A stretch of 64,000 nucleotides of DNA from Pachypanchax playfairii (GCA_006937955.1 SSNP01000051.1:3307858-3371857), one strand, 5' to 3'. Shown: positions 1 through 11,917, numbered from the stretch's first letter. Numbers and translations: made by a program. The notes: generated from the sequence alone by a model not told the origin.

Positions 1-540
1 GCTCTGTTAGGAGCATATGGAACAATAAGATATTTAATATAAGCTGGAGCTTGGTCGTTCAAGGCCTTATACGTCAAAAGTAAAACCTTAAACTTTATTC
101 TAGACCTTACAGGGAGCCAATGAAGTGATGCTAAAACAGGAGAAATATGATCTCTCCTTCTAACTCTCATCAGAACTCTGGCAGCAGTATTTTGGATCAG
201 CTGGAGACCTTTAACAGCACTATTAGAACATCCTGATAATAATGAATTACAATAATCAAGTCTAGAAGTAATAAATGCATGAACTAAAGTTTCTGCATCA
301 CTTTGATTCAGAATGCTCCTAATTTTAGCAACATTACGCAGGTGGAAGTAACATGCTTTATATGAGAACTAAAGGACATGTCCTGGTCAAAGATAACACC
401 CAGGTTCTTTACCTTCTTGTTGGAGGCCAAATTAATGCCATTTAACGTTGATGACTGACTACACAGCTTGTTCCTAAGGTTCTGGGGGCCAAAAGTCACA
501 ACCTCTTGTGTGGTGCCGAGAGTGGTTTATTGTTTAAACT
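1..540 (-). repeat. L2-like LINE fragment (3' part of reverse transcriptase ORF)
   Basis: The complement of this stretch encodes a piece of the C-terminal part of a fish L2/Maui-type LINE ORF2. The 63-codon open stretch at 308-499 reads ...LNGINLASNKKVKNLGVIFDQ..., a conserved post-RT segment. A second copy of the same segment occurs on the plus strand near 61950-62010 with the same NGINLAS/VKNLGV core, so both belong to one family. The fragment continues off the left edge of the window and has no intact ORF. It is a dead retrotransposon copy. Family assignment is from recalled LINE protein patterns, not a search. Confidence 0.75.
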
Positions 541-884
541 GCACCTAAAAGTTTTGACATGCTGTATTAAACCACATGATGGAGAACTGGTGTTCTCTGG
601 CCTTTAGGCTAACGGCACAGGCCTCTTGTACCATTTCTGTGTGAACCCAATGTGGATTAGGTTTTGGGAATTTTTACCTCTGCCAAGTATGTAGGTAATG
701 TTTTCACCAGGGTTTGTTATTTGTCTGTCTGTTGGCAGGATAACTCAAAAATGTATGAATGGAATGGATGTGTCCTTATTTTTAGGTTTTAACATTTGAT
801 TCTTTCATTAAACTGTTACTTTTGTTACCTTTAACAACTGGGTCTGTGTTATATAATGTTACTTCCCTTTCCTGCCCTAGCCGG
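541..884. other. Gene-free stretch, probable repeat debris
   Basis: No ORF or splice pattern is visible. Around 672-760 the text resembles a dispersed fish repeat (a tract beginning ttacctctgccaag followed by tgtctgtctgttggcagg), but I cannot place it in a named family. Confidence 0.4.
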
Positions 885-1157
885 GTCATAAAACAAGTGA
901 CTGCAACATCAAGAAAAAGGAAGATGAGAAAATAAAGAAATACCAGGGGCTCAGAGACAATCTGGAGAAGATCTGGAAGGTGAAGGCATCAGTGGTGCCT
1001 GTGGTCATCAGCGCACTCCGGGCAGTAACCCCCCAAACTGGAGGAGTAACGACAGATGATCCCATGAAAAACATCCAACATCTCAGTCCAGAAGAGGGCA
1101 GTTCTGGGAACAGCAAAGATACTGCGCAAAACCCTCAAACTCCCAGGCCTCTGGTAG
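885..1157 (+). pseudogene. LINE ORF2 C-terminal fragment, frameshifted
   Basis: Translation gives DCNIKKKEDEKIKKYQ followed by a basic stretch with KIWKVKASVVPVVISAL. In another frame it continues as AVLGTAKILRKTLKLPGLW and a stop at 1155-1157. This is the C-terminal tail of a LINE polyprotein that is very common in fish and is often mistaken for a host exon. The frame changes near 1040, so the copy is broken. It abuts the Tc1 element but does not overlap it. No host function is proposed. Confidence 0.7.
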
Positions 1158-1224
1158 AGGAGCTGAGCTTGGAAGAAGGAGAGACTGCCAGCAGAGGGCA
1201 ATGATGAGTTTTTATATAAACATA

Positions 1225-2413
1225 CACTATATTACAAAAGTATTCACTCACCCATTCAAACGATCAGAATCAGCTGTCCTAATCACTTGGCCTGGCCACA
1301 GGTGTATAAAGTCAAGCACTCAGGCATGCAGACTGTGAAGCAAGACATTTGTGAAAGAATGGGCCACTCACTGGAGCTCAGTGAATTCCAGCGTGGAACT
1401 GTCATAAATATTCCACAGTCAACTGTCAGCTCTATTATAACAAAATGGAAGCATTTGGGAACAACAGCAACTCAGCCACGAAGTGGTAGGCCACGTAAAG
1501 TGACGCAGAGGGGTCAGCGGATGCTGAAGAGCATAGTGCAAAGAGGTCGCCGACTATCTGCACAGTCAATTGCTACAGAGCTACAAACTTCATGTGACCT
1601 TCAGATTAGCCCAAGTACAGTACGCAAAGAGCTTCATGGAATGGGTTTCCACGGCCGAGCAGCAGCAGCCAAGCCACACATCACCAAGTGCAATGTAAAG
1701 CGTCGGATGCAATGGTGTAAAGCACATCGCCACTGGCCTCTAAAGCAGTGGAGATGCGTTCTCTGGAGTGATGAACCACGCTTTTCCATTTGGCAATCTG
1801 ATGGACGAGTCTGGGTTTGGAGGTTGCCAGGAGAACGGTACATTTCAGACTGCATTGTGCCGACTGTGAAATTTGGTGGAGGAGGAATTATGGTGTGGGG
1901 TTGTTTTTCAGGAGCTGGGCTCAGCCCCTTAGTTCCAGTGAAAGGAACTTTGAATGCTTCAGGATACCAAAGCATTTTGGACAATTCCATGCTCCCAACC
2001 TTGTGGGAACAGTTTAGAGTGGGCCTCTTCCTCTTCCAACATGACTGTGCACAAAGGTCCATAAAGACATGGATGACAGAGTCTGGTGTGGATGAACTTG
2101 ATTGGCCTGCACAGAGTCCTGACCTGAACCCAATAGAACACCTTTGGGATGAATTGGAGCGGAGACTGAGAGCCGGGCCTTCTCGACCAACATCAGTGTG
2201 TGACCTCACCAATGCACTTTTGGAAGAATGGTCAAAAATCCCTATAAACACTCTCCTCAACCTTATGGACAGCCTTCCCAGAAGAGTTGAAGCTGTAATA
2301 GCTACAAAGGGTGGACCGACATCATATTGAACTCTATGGGTTAGGAATGGGATGGCACTTCAGTTCATAGTATGAGTAAAGGCAGGTGAGCAAATACTTT
2401 TGGTAATATAGTG
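1225..2413 (+). mobile_element. Tc1-like DNA transposon with both termini
   Basis: The 1.19-kb element has inverted ends beginning CACTATATTAC at 1225 and closing GTAATATAGTG at 2413. The inverted match extends about 29 bp with a few differences. It is flanked by TA at 1223-1224 and 2414-2415, the target duplication expected of Tc1/mariner elements. It holds one ORF at 1287-2330. A degraded relative lies at about 35250-35590. The short terminal repeats and single ORF fit the Tc1 superfamily. Confidence 0.93.
1287..2330 (+). CDS. Tc1-like transposase, open but with in-frame deletions
   Basis: The 347-codon ORF encodes a cut-and-paste transposase. The N-terminal half holds helix-turn-helix DNA-binding segments (IPQSTVSSIITKWK near residue 43, then a GRPRK motif near 67). 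The catalytic half shows VLWSDEPRFS with the first Asp, FQHDCA with the second Asp, and SPDLNPIEHLWDELE with the final Glu. Only 30 residues separate the second Asp from the Glu, against 34 in the usual DD34E layout, so four residues are missing after QHDCA. Compared with the relic at 35.3 kb, about 36 bases are also missing just before the NIPQSTVS segment. The protein is therefore open but probably inactive. The first ATG, at 1287, was used; the first residues are not typical of the family, so the true start is uncertain. Confidence 0.88.
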   Translation: MAWPQVYKVKHSGMQTVKQDICERMGHSLELSEFQRGTVINIPQSTVSSIITKWKHLGTTATQPRSGRPRKVTQRGQRMLKSIVQRGRRLSAQSIATELQTSCDLQISPSTVRKELHGMGFHGRAAAAKPHITKCNVKRRMQWCKAHRHWPLKQWRCVLWSDEPRFSIWQSDGRVWVWRLPGERYISDCIVPTVKFGGGGIMVWGCFSGAGLSPLVPVKGTLNASGYQSILDNSMLPTLWEQFRVGLFLFQHDCAQRSIKTWMTESGVDELDWPAQSPDLNPIEHLWDELERRLRAGPSRPTSVCDLTNALLEEWSKIPINTLLNLMDSLPRRVEAVIATKGGPTSY

Positions 2414-2415
2414 TA

Positions 2416-4290
2416 TATCATTATATGTCCATGGTTGAAACACAGATCCAACACCAGACTAATTAGACCTATAGAGACTGACTTCATACTTCAACCATGC
2501 TTAATTACTTCAACAAGACAATTAAATTCAAACTGTCAATAATAACATACAATTAGATAAATAACTTTAGACAGTGTAACTTACCCCCCTTCCAGATTAT
2601 TTTCCCGCCCACACCCCGTTTTAAGAAACTGTTTACTCTTTGCTGGTATTAATGAATTATGGGAGTGATAACCGCTGCAGTATGTCCGGTTAGAACATAA
2701 TAATGTCCCCATGAGGAATAACCAGGCCAATTTGTCCTTTAAATGTTTAATTCTTTGAATGAAAGTGGTTTCTGAAAACACAGATACAAACAGGAAATAA
2801 ATAACTGTTTCACATGTAACTGTCTCGTTTGTGCAATGCTAATTAGCTGAGATCGCAACCTGCATAAAGTCAACTGCTACTACCGCTAGCAAGAATCTGC
2901 GCATATAGAAATAATATACAGTCGCTAATGAATCTTCACAGTTATTCACTTACTTGCTAATGCACGCACAAATCATGTTCTGACAACTTCAGGGAGAAAC
3001 TCGAACTTATCCCGATACCTTCATCAAACGTAGTTGGGTCCTTGCTGTAGGTGGCCGAAAATGTGCCTAATCAAAACTAAACAATATCAATGAGCCTCGC
3101 CGCAAGAAGGTGCTGGAACTGCACAGATAGGAACAACCTGGCCTTTTAACAGAAACGTTTGAAATGTGGGGACCTTGGCACAAGTGGGGGCTGGGCGTGC
3201 TCTGGGCTTTGATTGACATGTTTCACAGAAAGCTGGAAAGCGAGAGTGATGTGTTCTCCGTTACATCAGATGGTGAAGGGTCATGCAGACTTCTTTTGTT
3301 CTTATACTGTTAATATGCAAATAAACCAATCGACAGCCTTAATGCAGAAAACTGGTTTAACTGCTTCTTTCTTGCCCACTGCTGAATTTTTTTTTTGAAT
3401 GACTGATTGCTGTTTTTCCAAAACAAAGGCTGTAAACAAAAGAAGTCAGAGGGGCTGACTCTTCATTGATTTGATAATGAATCCTGCCGCTGATCACCGG
3501 TAAATGTAAATATTTGCAGCCAGAGTTTACGTGCAGTAACTCAGTTGCATCATATTGAATGCAGTTCACCATGGGATGACTGGACCACTAGTTATAGTAG
3601 CTACTCACAGCATGAACATTTTTGTGTCACACGGAGCATTGTGCCAATCGTCATTGTGTCCACATTACTGCGACTGCTGCAGACAGGACATCTTCTCCGT
3701 ATAATCACTTGCTATTCAAACTCCAACTCTCTGCGGAGGTGGGGCCGAGACGCTGCTCTTTTTATATTCAGCAGTGGTAGAATCATGACGTCACGTTTAA
3801 AGAAAATAAAGTTTCAGCCAATAGCAATGCCTTATTCAAATTCAAGCAAAGTGTCATGTTTTAAACCTGAAGAGGGCGCTCCACTAACGTTTTTTTTATA
3901 AAATGAATAGTTTTATAAAATGTGCAAAAATACTTAAAAGCAGAACCAAGAAATGTAGGCAGGACTATTAAACACTCATTTATAGAGTTTATCCGCAAAA
4001 AAAGTTGATTTAGGGGTAAGTTGCACTTTTAGACCCTTTAAAATTTGTATTTTTCAAAGTAAAATTCAACTTTATTGTCAATTCTACCACACATACAAGA
4101 CGAAAATCAAAATGTTTTTTCTCTCTGTTTCTGATGAAATATGAAAGAACAGAACTTGAGAAAATATAAAACTATATAAGTAAAATGGAAAGCCAGTATA
4201 TTACTGTATAATCTGAACATCGGTGCAGATGGATAGGGCGCCACCTAGTGCAATGTCAGTTTGAATTATTCTGATCCAAAACTTACTCGT
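2416..4290. other. Gene-free intergenic stretch
   Basis: I see no spliced coding signal in these 1.9 kb. Short ORFs here (for example 3545-3901) have no recognisable motif or splice context. Composition is ordinary for a teleost intergenic region. Confidence 0.5.
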
Positions 4291-4294
4291 GTTT

Positions 4295-4296
4295 AT

Positions 4297-4330
<34 letters not shown>

Positions 4331-4375
4331 GTCATTTAGCAGACGCTTTTATCCAAAGCGACTTACATTGAGAGA
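4295..4375 (+). repeat. (ACT)n microsatellite plus conserved dispersed-repeat core
   Basis: About twelve copies of ACT/TAC end near 4330. They are followed at once by a core reading catttagcagacgctttta and then tccaaagcgacttac. That core is found across many dispersed fish repeats. Probably the end of a retroposed element with a microsatellite tail. Confidence 0.6.
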
Positions 4376-4614
4376 ACATACAAGCAAGAAATCAAAGAGA
4401 AGGAAACAATATAAGGAGGTGGACTGTTTGGAGTCCAGTTTAATTCGGACGCTGATACATCAAGTGCGTTTTTTTTTATTGCAGGATAAAATAAGATACC
4501 CGGCTGGTTTCTTTAAAATAACTAAATATGAAAATAGGCCACTTTTTTGACAAGCTCTTTGAACGGAACGGTTCCACAAAGTATTAAAAATCTCCATGCT
4601 ATTTCATCTTCGGT

Positions 4615-4689
4615 ATTTTGATCCCGTTCGGACGCCGTAGTTTTGTGACAGCAGTCGTAGCTTCGAGGAGGAATCAGCGCTTTCGACAG
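4615..4689 (+). promoter_or_regulatory. Probable 5' UTR exon and promoter of the D-serine dehydratase gene
   Basis: A CG-richer block ends in a good donor (TTTCGACAG/GTAAATC at 4690). The coding exon downstream is preceded by an acceptor (GTGTGTTAG) at about 5024, nine bases before the ATG at 5033. This suggests a noncoding first exon joined across a 335-bp intron. The transcription start is not defined. No TATA box is evident. Confidence 0.5.
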
Positions 4690-5032
4690 GTAAATCTAAG
4701 TTCTTTATATAATTCGTGATCTGCTGCTTTTATGCGGTTAAATGCATTTTGTTACAACATTTTTCAGCATTGCAAAAACATAAATGCAAAAACAGTTCTC
4801 AGATTTCAGAGTTTCTAAGTTCAAAGTTGAAACAAAGTCTGAAACAAACAGGCGGGCAAAAAGAAAATCAAAGAAAAACCTCAGAAATACTCAGTGATTG
4901 TTGCTTATCTATATTTGTTGTTACGAAATGCGCCAGTTTGAGAGCAGAGACATCATGCTGAAGAATTTAACTGCACTTGAAATAATTTGTGTGAGTGTGC
5001 GTGCATGCGCGTGCGTGTGTTAGGCTGTCATC

Positions 5033-7037
5033 ATGGAGGACCAGCCTCTCTCAGCCCTCTGCACCCCTGCTCTGGTGGTGGATGTGGACAAAGTGAAGAG
5101 AAATGCTCAGAAGATGATCGAATGCTGTCAGAAACTGGGAGTCCAGCTGCGACCCCATATGAAGACCCACAAGACCCTGTACGGACTCTGGGTTTGACCT
5201 TTCATTCAGTCTGTAAGTGAAGGAGACTGACTCGCGCTGTGTTTGTGTTGGTCTGCAGTGAGTGTGCTGATATAATGACTGCTGGATCACGACAGTGCAT
5301 CGTGGTCTCCACCCTGGCGGAGGCCTGTTTCTATGCTGACCATGGATTTGATGACATCCTCTATGCTTACTCACTTCCTTTTGACAAGGTTCTCTCAGTT
5401 CACACCAGAGCTGTGCTTCTCTGGTCTTTTACATGCCATTATTATGAAGAATGTTGTAAGGAAAAGGGGAAACTCTCTTTCCTTCTTCAAGAGTAACGCT
5501 GGTGGAATAACTGATAAGTTACACGTGTATCTTTAGGTGGAGCGTTGTGCAGCCCTGTCAGAGAGGTTGGATCTCTTCCAGATTCTGTTGGATCACCCTG
5601 ATGCGCTAGAGCAGCTCCGAAAGAGGCCCCTTAAAGAAGGTCGCCAGTGGCACGTCTGGCTGAAACTTGATTGTGGCAACGGGAGAGGTAAACGTGCTGG
5701 AAAACCGAGCCGATCAGCAGCTTCCGAGCCTCCTGCTGATCAGGTGTTTGCTTTGTATCATAGCTGGTGTCTTACACTCAGAGCCTGAGGCGCTCAGATT
5801 GGCCCAGGCCATCAACGAGACGGAGGGCGTGGAGCTAACAGGTGTGTACGCCCACTGTGGAAACACCTACAACTGCAGAGGACAGGAGCAAGTACAGGCT
5901 GTGGCCCAAGAAACAACCGGCTGTGTGCTGCAGTTCATGGAAAAGTGAGAAGAAGAAAAAATATACCGATAAAAGCAAATAAAGAAATTAGAGTAATTGC
6001 TATTGGTCTTCTTCTTGCAGACTGAAGGCGGGAGGTATCACCTGTAAGTCCAGCATCGGCTCCACCCCTTCCTGTAGTCTTCCAGTAGAAGACATGTCAA
6101 AGCTGAGTGAGGTGCATCCTGGGAATTATGTCTTCTATGGTGTGTTATTCTTATTGTATTTGTTTTTAGGTTGTTCTGCGGTTAATATACAGTGATAATT
6201 TTCTGGGTTTTGGTGGTTTTAGACGTGCAGCAGTCTGGGATCGGCTCATGTAGTCTGGAGGACGTGGCTGTGAGGGTTCTGACAAGAGTCATTGGACACT
6301 GTCCACAGAGGAACCAGCTGCTGATCGACTGTGGATGGAGTGGACTCAGGTACCTTCATGAATATGTTGTAATGTTCTAGACAACAGGAAGTAATCTAAG
6401 TCCTGGTGTCAGAGGAAACATGTAAAGTAACAGTTTTTCACATTGTTGTTTGTTCCACTCAGTTTGGACGGAGCTGGAAAACTTCCCACTGGATACGCTG
6501 TGATCGAAGGGCATCCAAACCTCAAGTAAAACTCTGTCTTTCTTCTCAGTCATGAAACTGAACTCAAGTGTAACTGAACTTCTGATGCGCGGCGTCTCCC
6601 TCCAGGTTGTTGTCGATGACTCAGGAGCACGGGAGAGTGGAGCCCATCTCAGGTCAACTGGACTACAGCCAGTTCGCTCTGGGCACTTTGCTTAGACTGA
6701 TCCCCTACCATGTTAGTACTGTCTTATATGATCTATAAGAACCAGCGATTTAAAGAGACTGTGAGAATAAAAAGCTCATTAGCTTATCGTTTAGTTTCTT
6801 CCTCTTCAGGATCTCCTGCACATTTGCAGAGATGCACAAACTTGATGAAGTCTGCAATAAATCCTCCACACTGTTACTTTAAATGTGCTGATGTTTTACA
6901 GTGTTGCTCTTCTGTCTTACAATCTGTTTTTATCATTATAATTTCAGTCGTGTGCAACAGCCGCGATGCATCCTGTTTACCACGTGCACTCTGAGGGTCG
7001 TCTGCTGGGGACGTGGACGCCCACTCGTGGGTGGTGA
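5033..7037 (+). CDS. dsd: D-serine dehydratase (PLP- and zinc-dependent, DSD1-like), nine exons
   Basis: Nine exons splice into an uninterrupted 370-residue protein: 5033-5178, 5259-5388, 5537-5687, 5764-5944, 6021-6139, 6223-6349, 6463-6525, 6606-6711 and 6948-7037. All junctions are GT/AG and phase-consistent. The family converts D-serine to pyruvate and ammonia (and acts on D-threo-3-hydroxyaspartate) using PLP and Zn. The N-terminal alanine-racemase-like barrel has the PLP lysine in PHMKTHK at residue 44. YAHCGNTYNC and later barrel segments follow. The zinc ligands are His341 and Cys343 in the HSCATA motif, split by the last intron. Length matches the roughly 376-residue bird enzyme. The gene runs head-to-tail with orc2. 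It looks fully functional; cytosolic location is inferred from the absence of a signal peptide. Confidence 0.93.
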
Positions 7038-7299
7038 ACACCACCTCTTCACTTCTGCTTTAAATCTTTAAAGGAAGATTCCTCTGCAGGATATCTGCAG
7101 CTGCTTTGACTTTAAATTGTAAAAAAAAAAAAAAAAAGAATATTAGAGAATATCATTCCAGATAATGTGAAAAATCCAAATAGATTTTTAACTGTGTTTC
7201 CTGTATCTTTCTTTTAATTCACTTTTTAAAGTTACAGAGTTGGCAGCCGTTTTCACTTCATGTTAAATGTAAAGAACTCAAGGAAGGTTTAATGTCTTA

Positions 7300-7305
7300 A
7301 ATAAA
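7300..7305 (+). terminator. Polyadenylation signal of the D-serine dehydratase gene
   Basis: A canonical AATAAA lies 263 bases after the stop codon and is followed by T-rich sequence (tgaatattttgtcatg). It is the only canonical signal before the orc2 promoter. Confidence 0.6.
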
Positions 7306-7659
7306 GAAGTCTGTAGTCCTCTGAATATTTTGTCATGATCATTTTTCTGTAAACTTCAGACACTGAATAGATTTAAAACTTTGGAAACATGCAAATCCCA
7401 AATATTATATATCAGATCCTACAAAACGTGTGTAATATGATACTTTTTGCAATATTTGCACAAGATTGAGAGATGGTGAGTTGTAGTTTTTACTCCTTTT
7501 CAAACATAAAATGTAAATATGATGCAGGTGAAGCATGTTTCAAATAAAACAAAATCTAAAGAATAATAAGACGAATTTGCTAGATTTGATTTTGCCATTT
7601 GACGTCATGCAATGTCCGTAGCATTGAATTTTGGGAAATGTAGTTTCAACCAAAAGCTG

Positions 7660-7831
7660 CGTTCTAATTGGCTGCTACGTGACCTTTCACTGGTCACGTG
7701 GTTTAAAATCTACAGCAGGATGGCGCGGAAATTTGTCACACCGCAACACAACTAAACTCATGTTGTTTTAAAGTTTTGTTTACTTTTTGTAACATATTTA
7801 AAGTTCAGCGAATCTGACTGTGACGTTTCAA
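7660..7831 (+). promoter_or_regulatory. orc2 promoter and noncoding exon 1
   Basis: The block holds a CACGTG E-box at 7695-7700, a second ACGTGACC at about 7678, and a GGCGCGGAAA stretch that resembles but does not exactly match an E2F site. The presumed exon 1 ends at 7831 with donor A/GTAAGT, and the acceptor TGTCCAG lies two bases upstream of the start codon at 7932. Cell-cycle control would be expected for orc2, but that is inference. Confidence 0.5.
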
Positions 7832-7931
7832 GTAAGTTGTATTTACTGTTTGAAGCTTCTTGTCACACCGACTCGGTTTAGAGACGGTAAATAAACCCGT
7901 TCTAAGTGATGTGTGTCGTGTCTGTCCAGAG

Positions 7932-10900
7932 ATGAGCGTGTTGGAGGTGAAGTTCGTCGGTGATGGAGATGTTTTGGAGCACATCGTGGATAAACAGGAA
8001 GGTAGAAGAACTCCCGATTCATCGCTGTTTAATGAGCAGATCTGGTTCCTCGGTGTGTCGCTGACCGTCTGGGTGTTTGTGGTGATTTTACAAGGTGTTC
8101 CGAGCAGCGCTGGATCCGTTCAGAAGATCATCAAGTTTAAGAGCCCAGCTGGACAGAAAGAGCACGATCAACATCCGCCCGAGGATGAGGAGGGAGTTTT
8201 TGATGAGCAGAATTATGTACAAGCCTTAGGAACAGAAAACACTGAAGGTATCACACACATCTGCGTTCAGATACGTGTGTGAAATGATTTGAAGTGATAA
8301 AATCACCTTCAGCTCCCAGTCTGAAGCTTTTAGTAAGATTGTTTTCATTTCAGAAGATGAGGAGAATCTGTTCAGGGTGGCTGGTTCCTCCATTTTCACC
8401 TTCCAGAGAGTCAAACGAGGCCACAGCATGGCCCAGACCGGTGAGTCTAACCCGAACCCTCCAGCTTCTGCTCGCATCAAACTTCCTCTACAGCTGCATT
8501 CAGCAAAGCCTTGTTCCTTTGTGTTACAGCAAGCGAGCTGGCTCGCACTCCTGGGAAAAGTGTCAGCTTCACGTCCGACGTTGAACCCTCAACCCCGACT
8601 CGAACAACCCGCAGTGAGTCCGCCAAACCTCCAAACCTCAGTCCTGTATTTATGTTTAAGTCTCTGATTCTTGTTTGTTTGTCTCCGTTTAGACCACAAA
8701 GCTAAAACCAGGACACCACAGGGGGTAAGAAAACTCTTCTTCTGGTGAGAAATTTCAGTCGCTTCAGTCTCAGTTCTGCTGTTTGTAATATCATTATTAT
8801 CTGAAACAGAAGAAGAAGGTCCAGTTTGTCTCCACGACACCACACAGACTCAGGAAGAGACTTACAGGTAAGTCTCACCTGATGTCACTCTATACAACCA
8901 CTGCATTAGAAGTCATTTGGGTTTTCATGATTATTTTCAGCGCCAAGTCTTCGGTCAGACAGCGACAGCGAGCTCTCGCCCTCTGACTCTGGGGAGGAAG
9001 AGGAGGAGGAGGAGGAAGATGAGCAGCATCGGCTCGAAGAAGATCAGAAAGGAAAGAAGGACGAGAAAGTGAACGCAAAAAAGTCAAGAACTCCCAATAA
9101 AGTGTCTGCGGCTCAGAACAAGACTCCTGCCAAGAGGAGCAGGACCACAGCAGAACCCCTGAACCAGCCCACCATGATCGAGGAGTATTTCGAGGCTCAC
9201 GGCAGCTCCAAAGTCCTGACGTCAGACCGGACCCTGGAGCGTTTACACACCCCTAAACTCGACAGGGTTTGTAAATTACAGCCTGTTATAAAGATGATAA
9301 ATTAAATTCAATCTAAATGTTTTTGTTTTGTTTTGGCAGGAAACTTTGTCTCGTTTTTTAGACGGTAAAACTTCTTGTTATTCGAAGGAGATCCAGCAGC
9401 TGCACGACAAACACAGGAAGCACTTTAACAAGTGGATGTTACAGTTACAGTAAGTGTGGCTGCACCTTTTCACCCACATGTTCACGCTGATGTGTCTGAA
9501 ACTGCAGGTGTGTGTTTGTTAGGCTGGGATTCAGCGTTCTGGTTTACGGTTTGGGCAGCAAAAAGGATTTACTGGAAGACTTCAGGGTGTCTCACCTGTC
9601 ACAAGAGATCCACCTCGTGGTCAACGGGTTTTTCCCCTCCATTACTCTGAAATCGGTTGGTATTTAGAAGAACACTCACACATTTTCATCACCTTTCCCA
9701 TGACCACGTGGTTTTGTTTGTTGCAGATACTGAATGCTCTCACGTGTGAGGTTCTGGACCACGAGGGAAGTTTCCGGACGCCGTCGGATCAGATCCAGTT
9801 CATCTCTCAGACCCTCAGAGACAGTAAGTGTGTGTGATGTTTCTCGCTTTGCTTATTTAAATGTGTGTGTTTTACATCTCCCTCTGCGTCCCTGCAGAGT
9901 CGGACCTTCATGTGTATTTAATAATCCATAATATCGACGGGCCGATGCTGCGAGGAGAGAAGACCCAGAGTTCACTGGGGCAGCTGGCGTCCTTACCCAA
10001 CCTGCACGTAGTGGCTTCTATAGACCACATCAACGCTCCGTTAGGTGGGTGTTGGCCGGAGCGCGAGCGGCAGCGTGAGCGTTACTGAAGGTTTCTTCTG
10101 TGTTTCCAGTGTGGGACCAGTTCAAGCAGAGTCAGTTTAACTGGCTGTGGTGGGAGTGTGTGACGTTCAAGCACTACACGGAGGAGACGTCGTATGAAAA
10201 CTCGCTTCTGGTGCAGCAGACTGGCGCTCTCGCTCTGTCGTCCCTCACACACGTGCTGCGCAGCTTGACTCCCAATGCACGGTACGTGTTGGTCTGATTA
10301 TACTCACAGGATAAAGTAGGTACTAAAACTCTGGAGTAAAAAGAAAGATGTGCCTCCTTCTTACCATTAAAATACATCTCAGATGAGCTAAAACATCAAA
10401 ATGTTTCCTTTAAAACTGGTAGAAGCAAAAAAATCTCCACCAGTTTGACGTAAACACAAATTCAAAGATTGTGTTTGTACTCGGCTTTAAGGTAAAAACG
10501 TACTTTATATCTGTGAGTTTTATTAGGGGTCCCGGGCCCCTCTGCGGATGAATGCATGTAGCTGTGTGTGATCACAAACACGCATGTTCCATCTATTGTC
10601 ATACACAAATAATCTGGGCCCAAGAAAAGAACCTGGAAGTTTTAGCTGAAGCACTACAAACAAACATCCCTCCATGGAAACGAAGGGGGCGTCGTCCCGA
10701 GCGTCTCCGCCTTCCTTCTAGGTGTCGCTTCTTTCTCATCGAGTTTGTGGGAATTTATTTTTTATTCTCTACGTGTTCTTTGGTGGAGAAAAAAATCCAG
10801 ATGAAAGGACTGAATCAGTGATGTTTATCCAAAGGGTTTTAATTAGAATCCTCAGATGTGGATGAAATGAATGTAGGACTGTTTTTCTAGTTTTCGCTTG

Positions 10901-11445
10901 ATTTTGACATGTTTCATGTGCATATTGCTGCTCATCTAAGGCTCCAGGTTTATTAAGTTTGACGCCCTAATAATGATCAGGTGACTTTTTAATTCATTTG
11001 TTTTTTGCAGAGGAATCTTCAAACTGTTGGTGAAATTTAAGTTAGAAAACAAAGACAATCCCTCGTATGCAGGTATCCAAACGTCGGCTCCTCCTGTTGA
11101 ACTCTGTAGTTTTGGTATGACGCTGAGCAGCTGTAAACTTTTTCTGTGCAACACGCAGGGTTGTCATTCCAGGATTTCTACCAGCGTTGTCGAGAGGCGT
11201 TCTTGGTGAACTCTGATCTCACTCTGAGGACTCAGCTGACCGAGTTCAGAGACCACAAACTGATTCGAACACGCAAAGTGAGCTTCGCTTCAGATTTAAA
11301 GCTGTTTGTAAACCCTGGTGTCGATCCCTCCTTTATCCTGCTCTCTCTCATGTTCCTACAGGGAGCAGACGGAGTAGAGTACCTGATCGTTGCCGTGGAT
11401 ACGAGCACGTTGATGGACTTCCTGGAGAATGAAGAGGATGAATGA
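7932..11445 (+). CDS. orc2: Origin recognition complex subunit 2, fifteen coding exons
   Basis: Coding exons 7932-8001, 8095-8247, 8354-8440, 8530-8613, 8693-8724, 8810-8867, 8941-9266, 9340-9449, 9523-9655, 9727-9823, 9898-10044, 10110-10281, 11011-11072, 11159-11277 and 11362-11445 join into a 577-residue protein, the same length as human ORC2. It is a core ORC subunit that helps load MCM at replication origins in the nucleus. The N-terminus (LEVKFVGDGDVLEHI) and a variable acidic/basic linker lead to EEYFEAHGSSKVLTSDRTL. The AAA+-like core follows (LVYGLGSKKDLL, VVNGFFPSI, IHNIDGPMLRGEK, SIDHINAPL). The C-terminal winged helix includes FLVNSDLTLRTQLTEFRDH. Intron 13 (10282-11010) is the longest, with nothing recognised in it. 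The gene converges with cfap410. Confidence 0.97.
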
Positions 11446-11917
11446 AAGACTCGAGACCTGTCTTTTCTAACTCTTCTATTGAGCGAGTCACTGATATGAA
11501 TGTTAATGTATATTGGATTTAAGCCAGTACAACAGAAAAGTTCTAAATCTGAGCAACTGTTTGGCCTAAATGTGCAGAATTCACTTTGTATTTTGAGTCG
11601 TACATGACTGCAGAGAGTAAATTAAGACCATTAAAAACATTTGCAATCAAAATGTTACTGGATCTGTTTTTTAATTATAGAAATAGATTTAAATGTTTAG
11701 CAAAACATACATTCTTTAGTTCTTAACAGACATGCGGCGGTAAAGAGAAACAGTTATTGGATATCTTGGGATAAACTTAACCACAAAAAGGAAAACGTGG
11801 CAGTGAAATTAAATTACACGTGTCGTGCAGCATATTATTGCAGGAAGAAGCAGGAAATGATGGCGAACCCTGAGGTTTGAATTCGAGGAAGATGGAAGCT
11901 GCGTGTTGTGGAACATG

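Noticed and set aside
980..1204. Possible host exon at 980-1204
   Set aside because: The combined frames match the C-terminal tail of a LINE ORF2, ending in the usual LKLPGLW stop.
1634..2260. 208-codon minus-strand ORF
   Set aside because: It is antisense to the Tc1 transposase, which has the recognisable motifs.
3545..3901. 118-codon ORF between the Tc1 element and the D-serine dehydratase gene
   Set aside because: No motif, no splice context, low-complexity composition.
10552..10821. 89-codon ORF in orc2 intron 13 as an alternative exon
   Set aside because: The flanking exons splice in phase without it and match ORC2 exactly in length.
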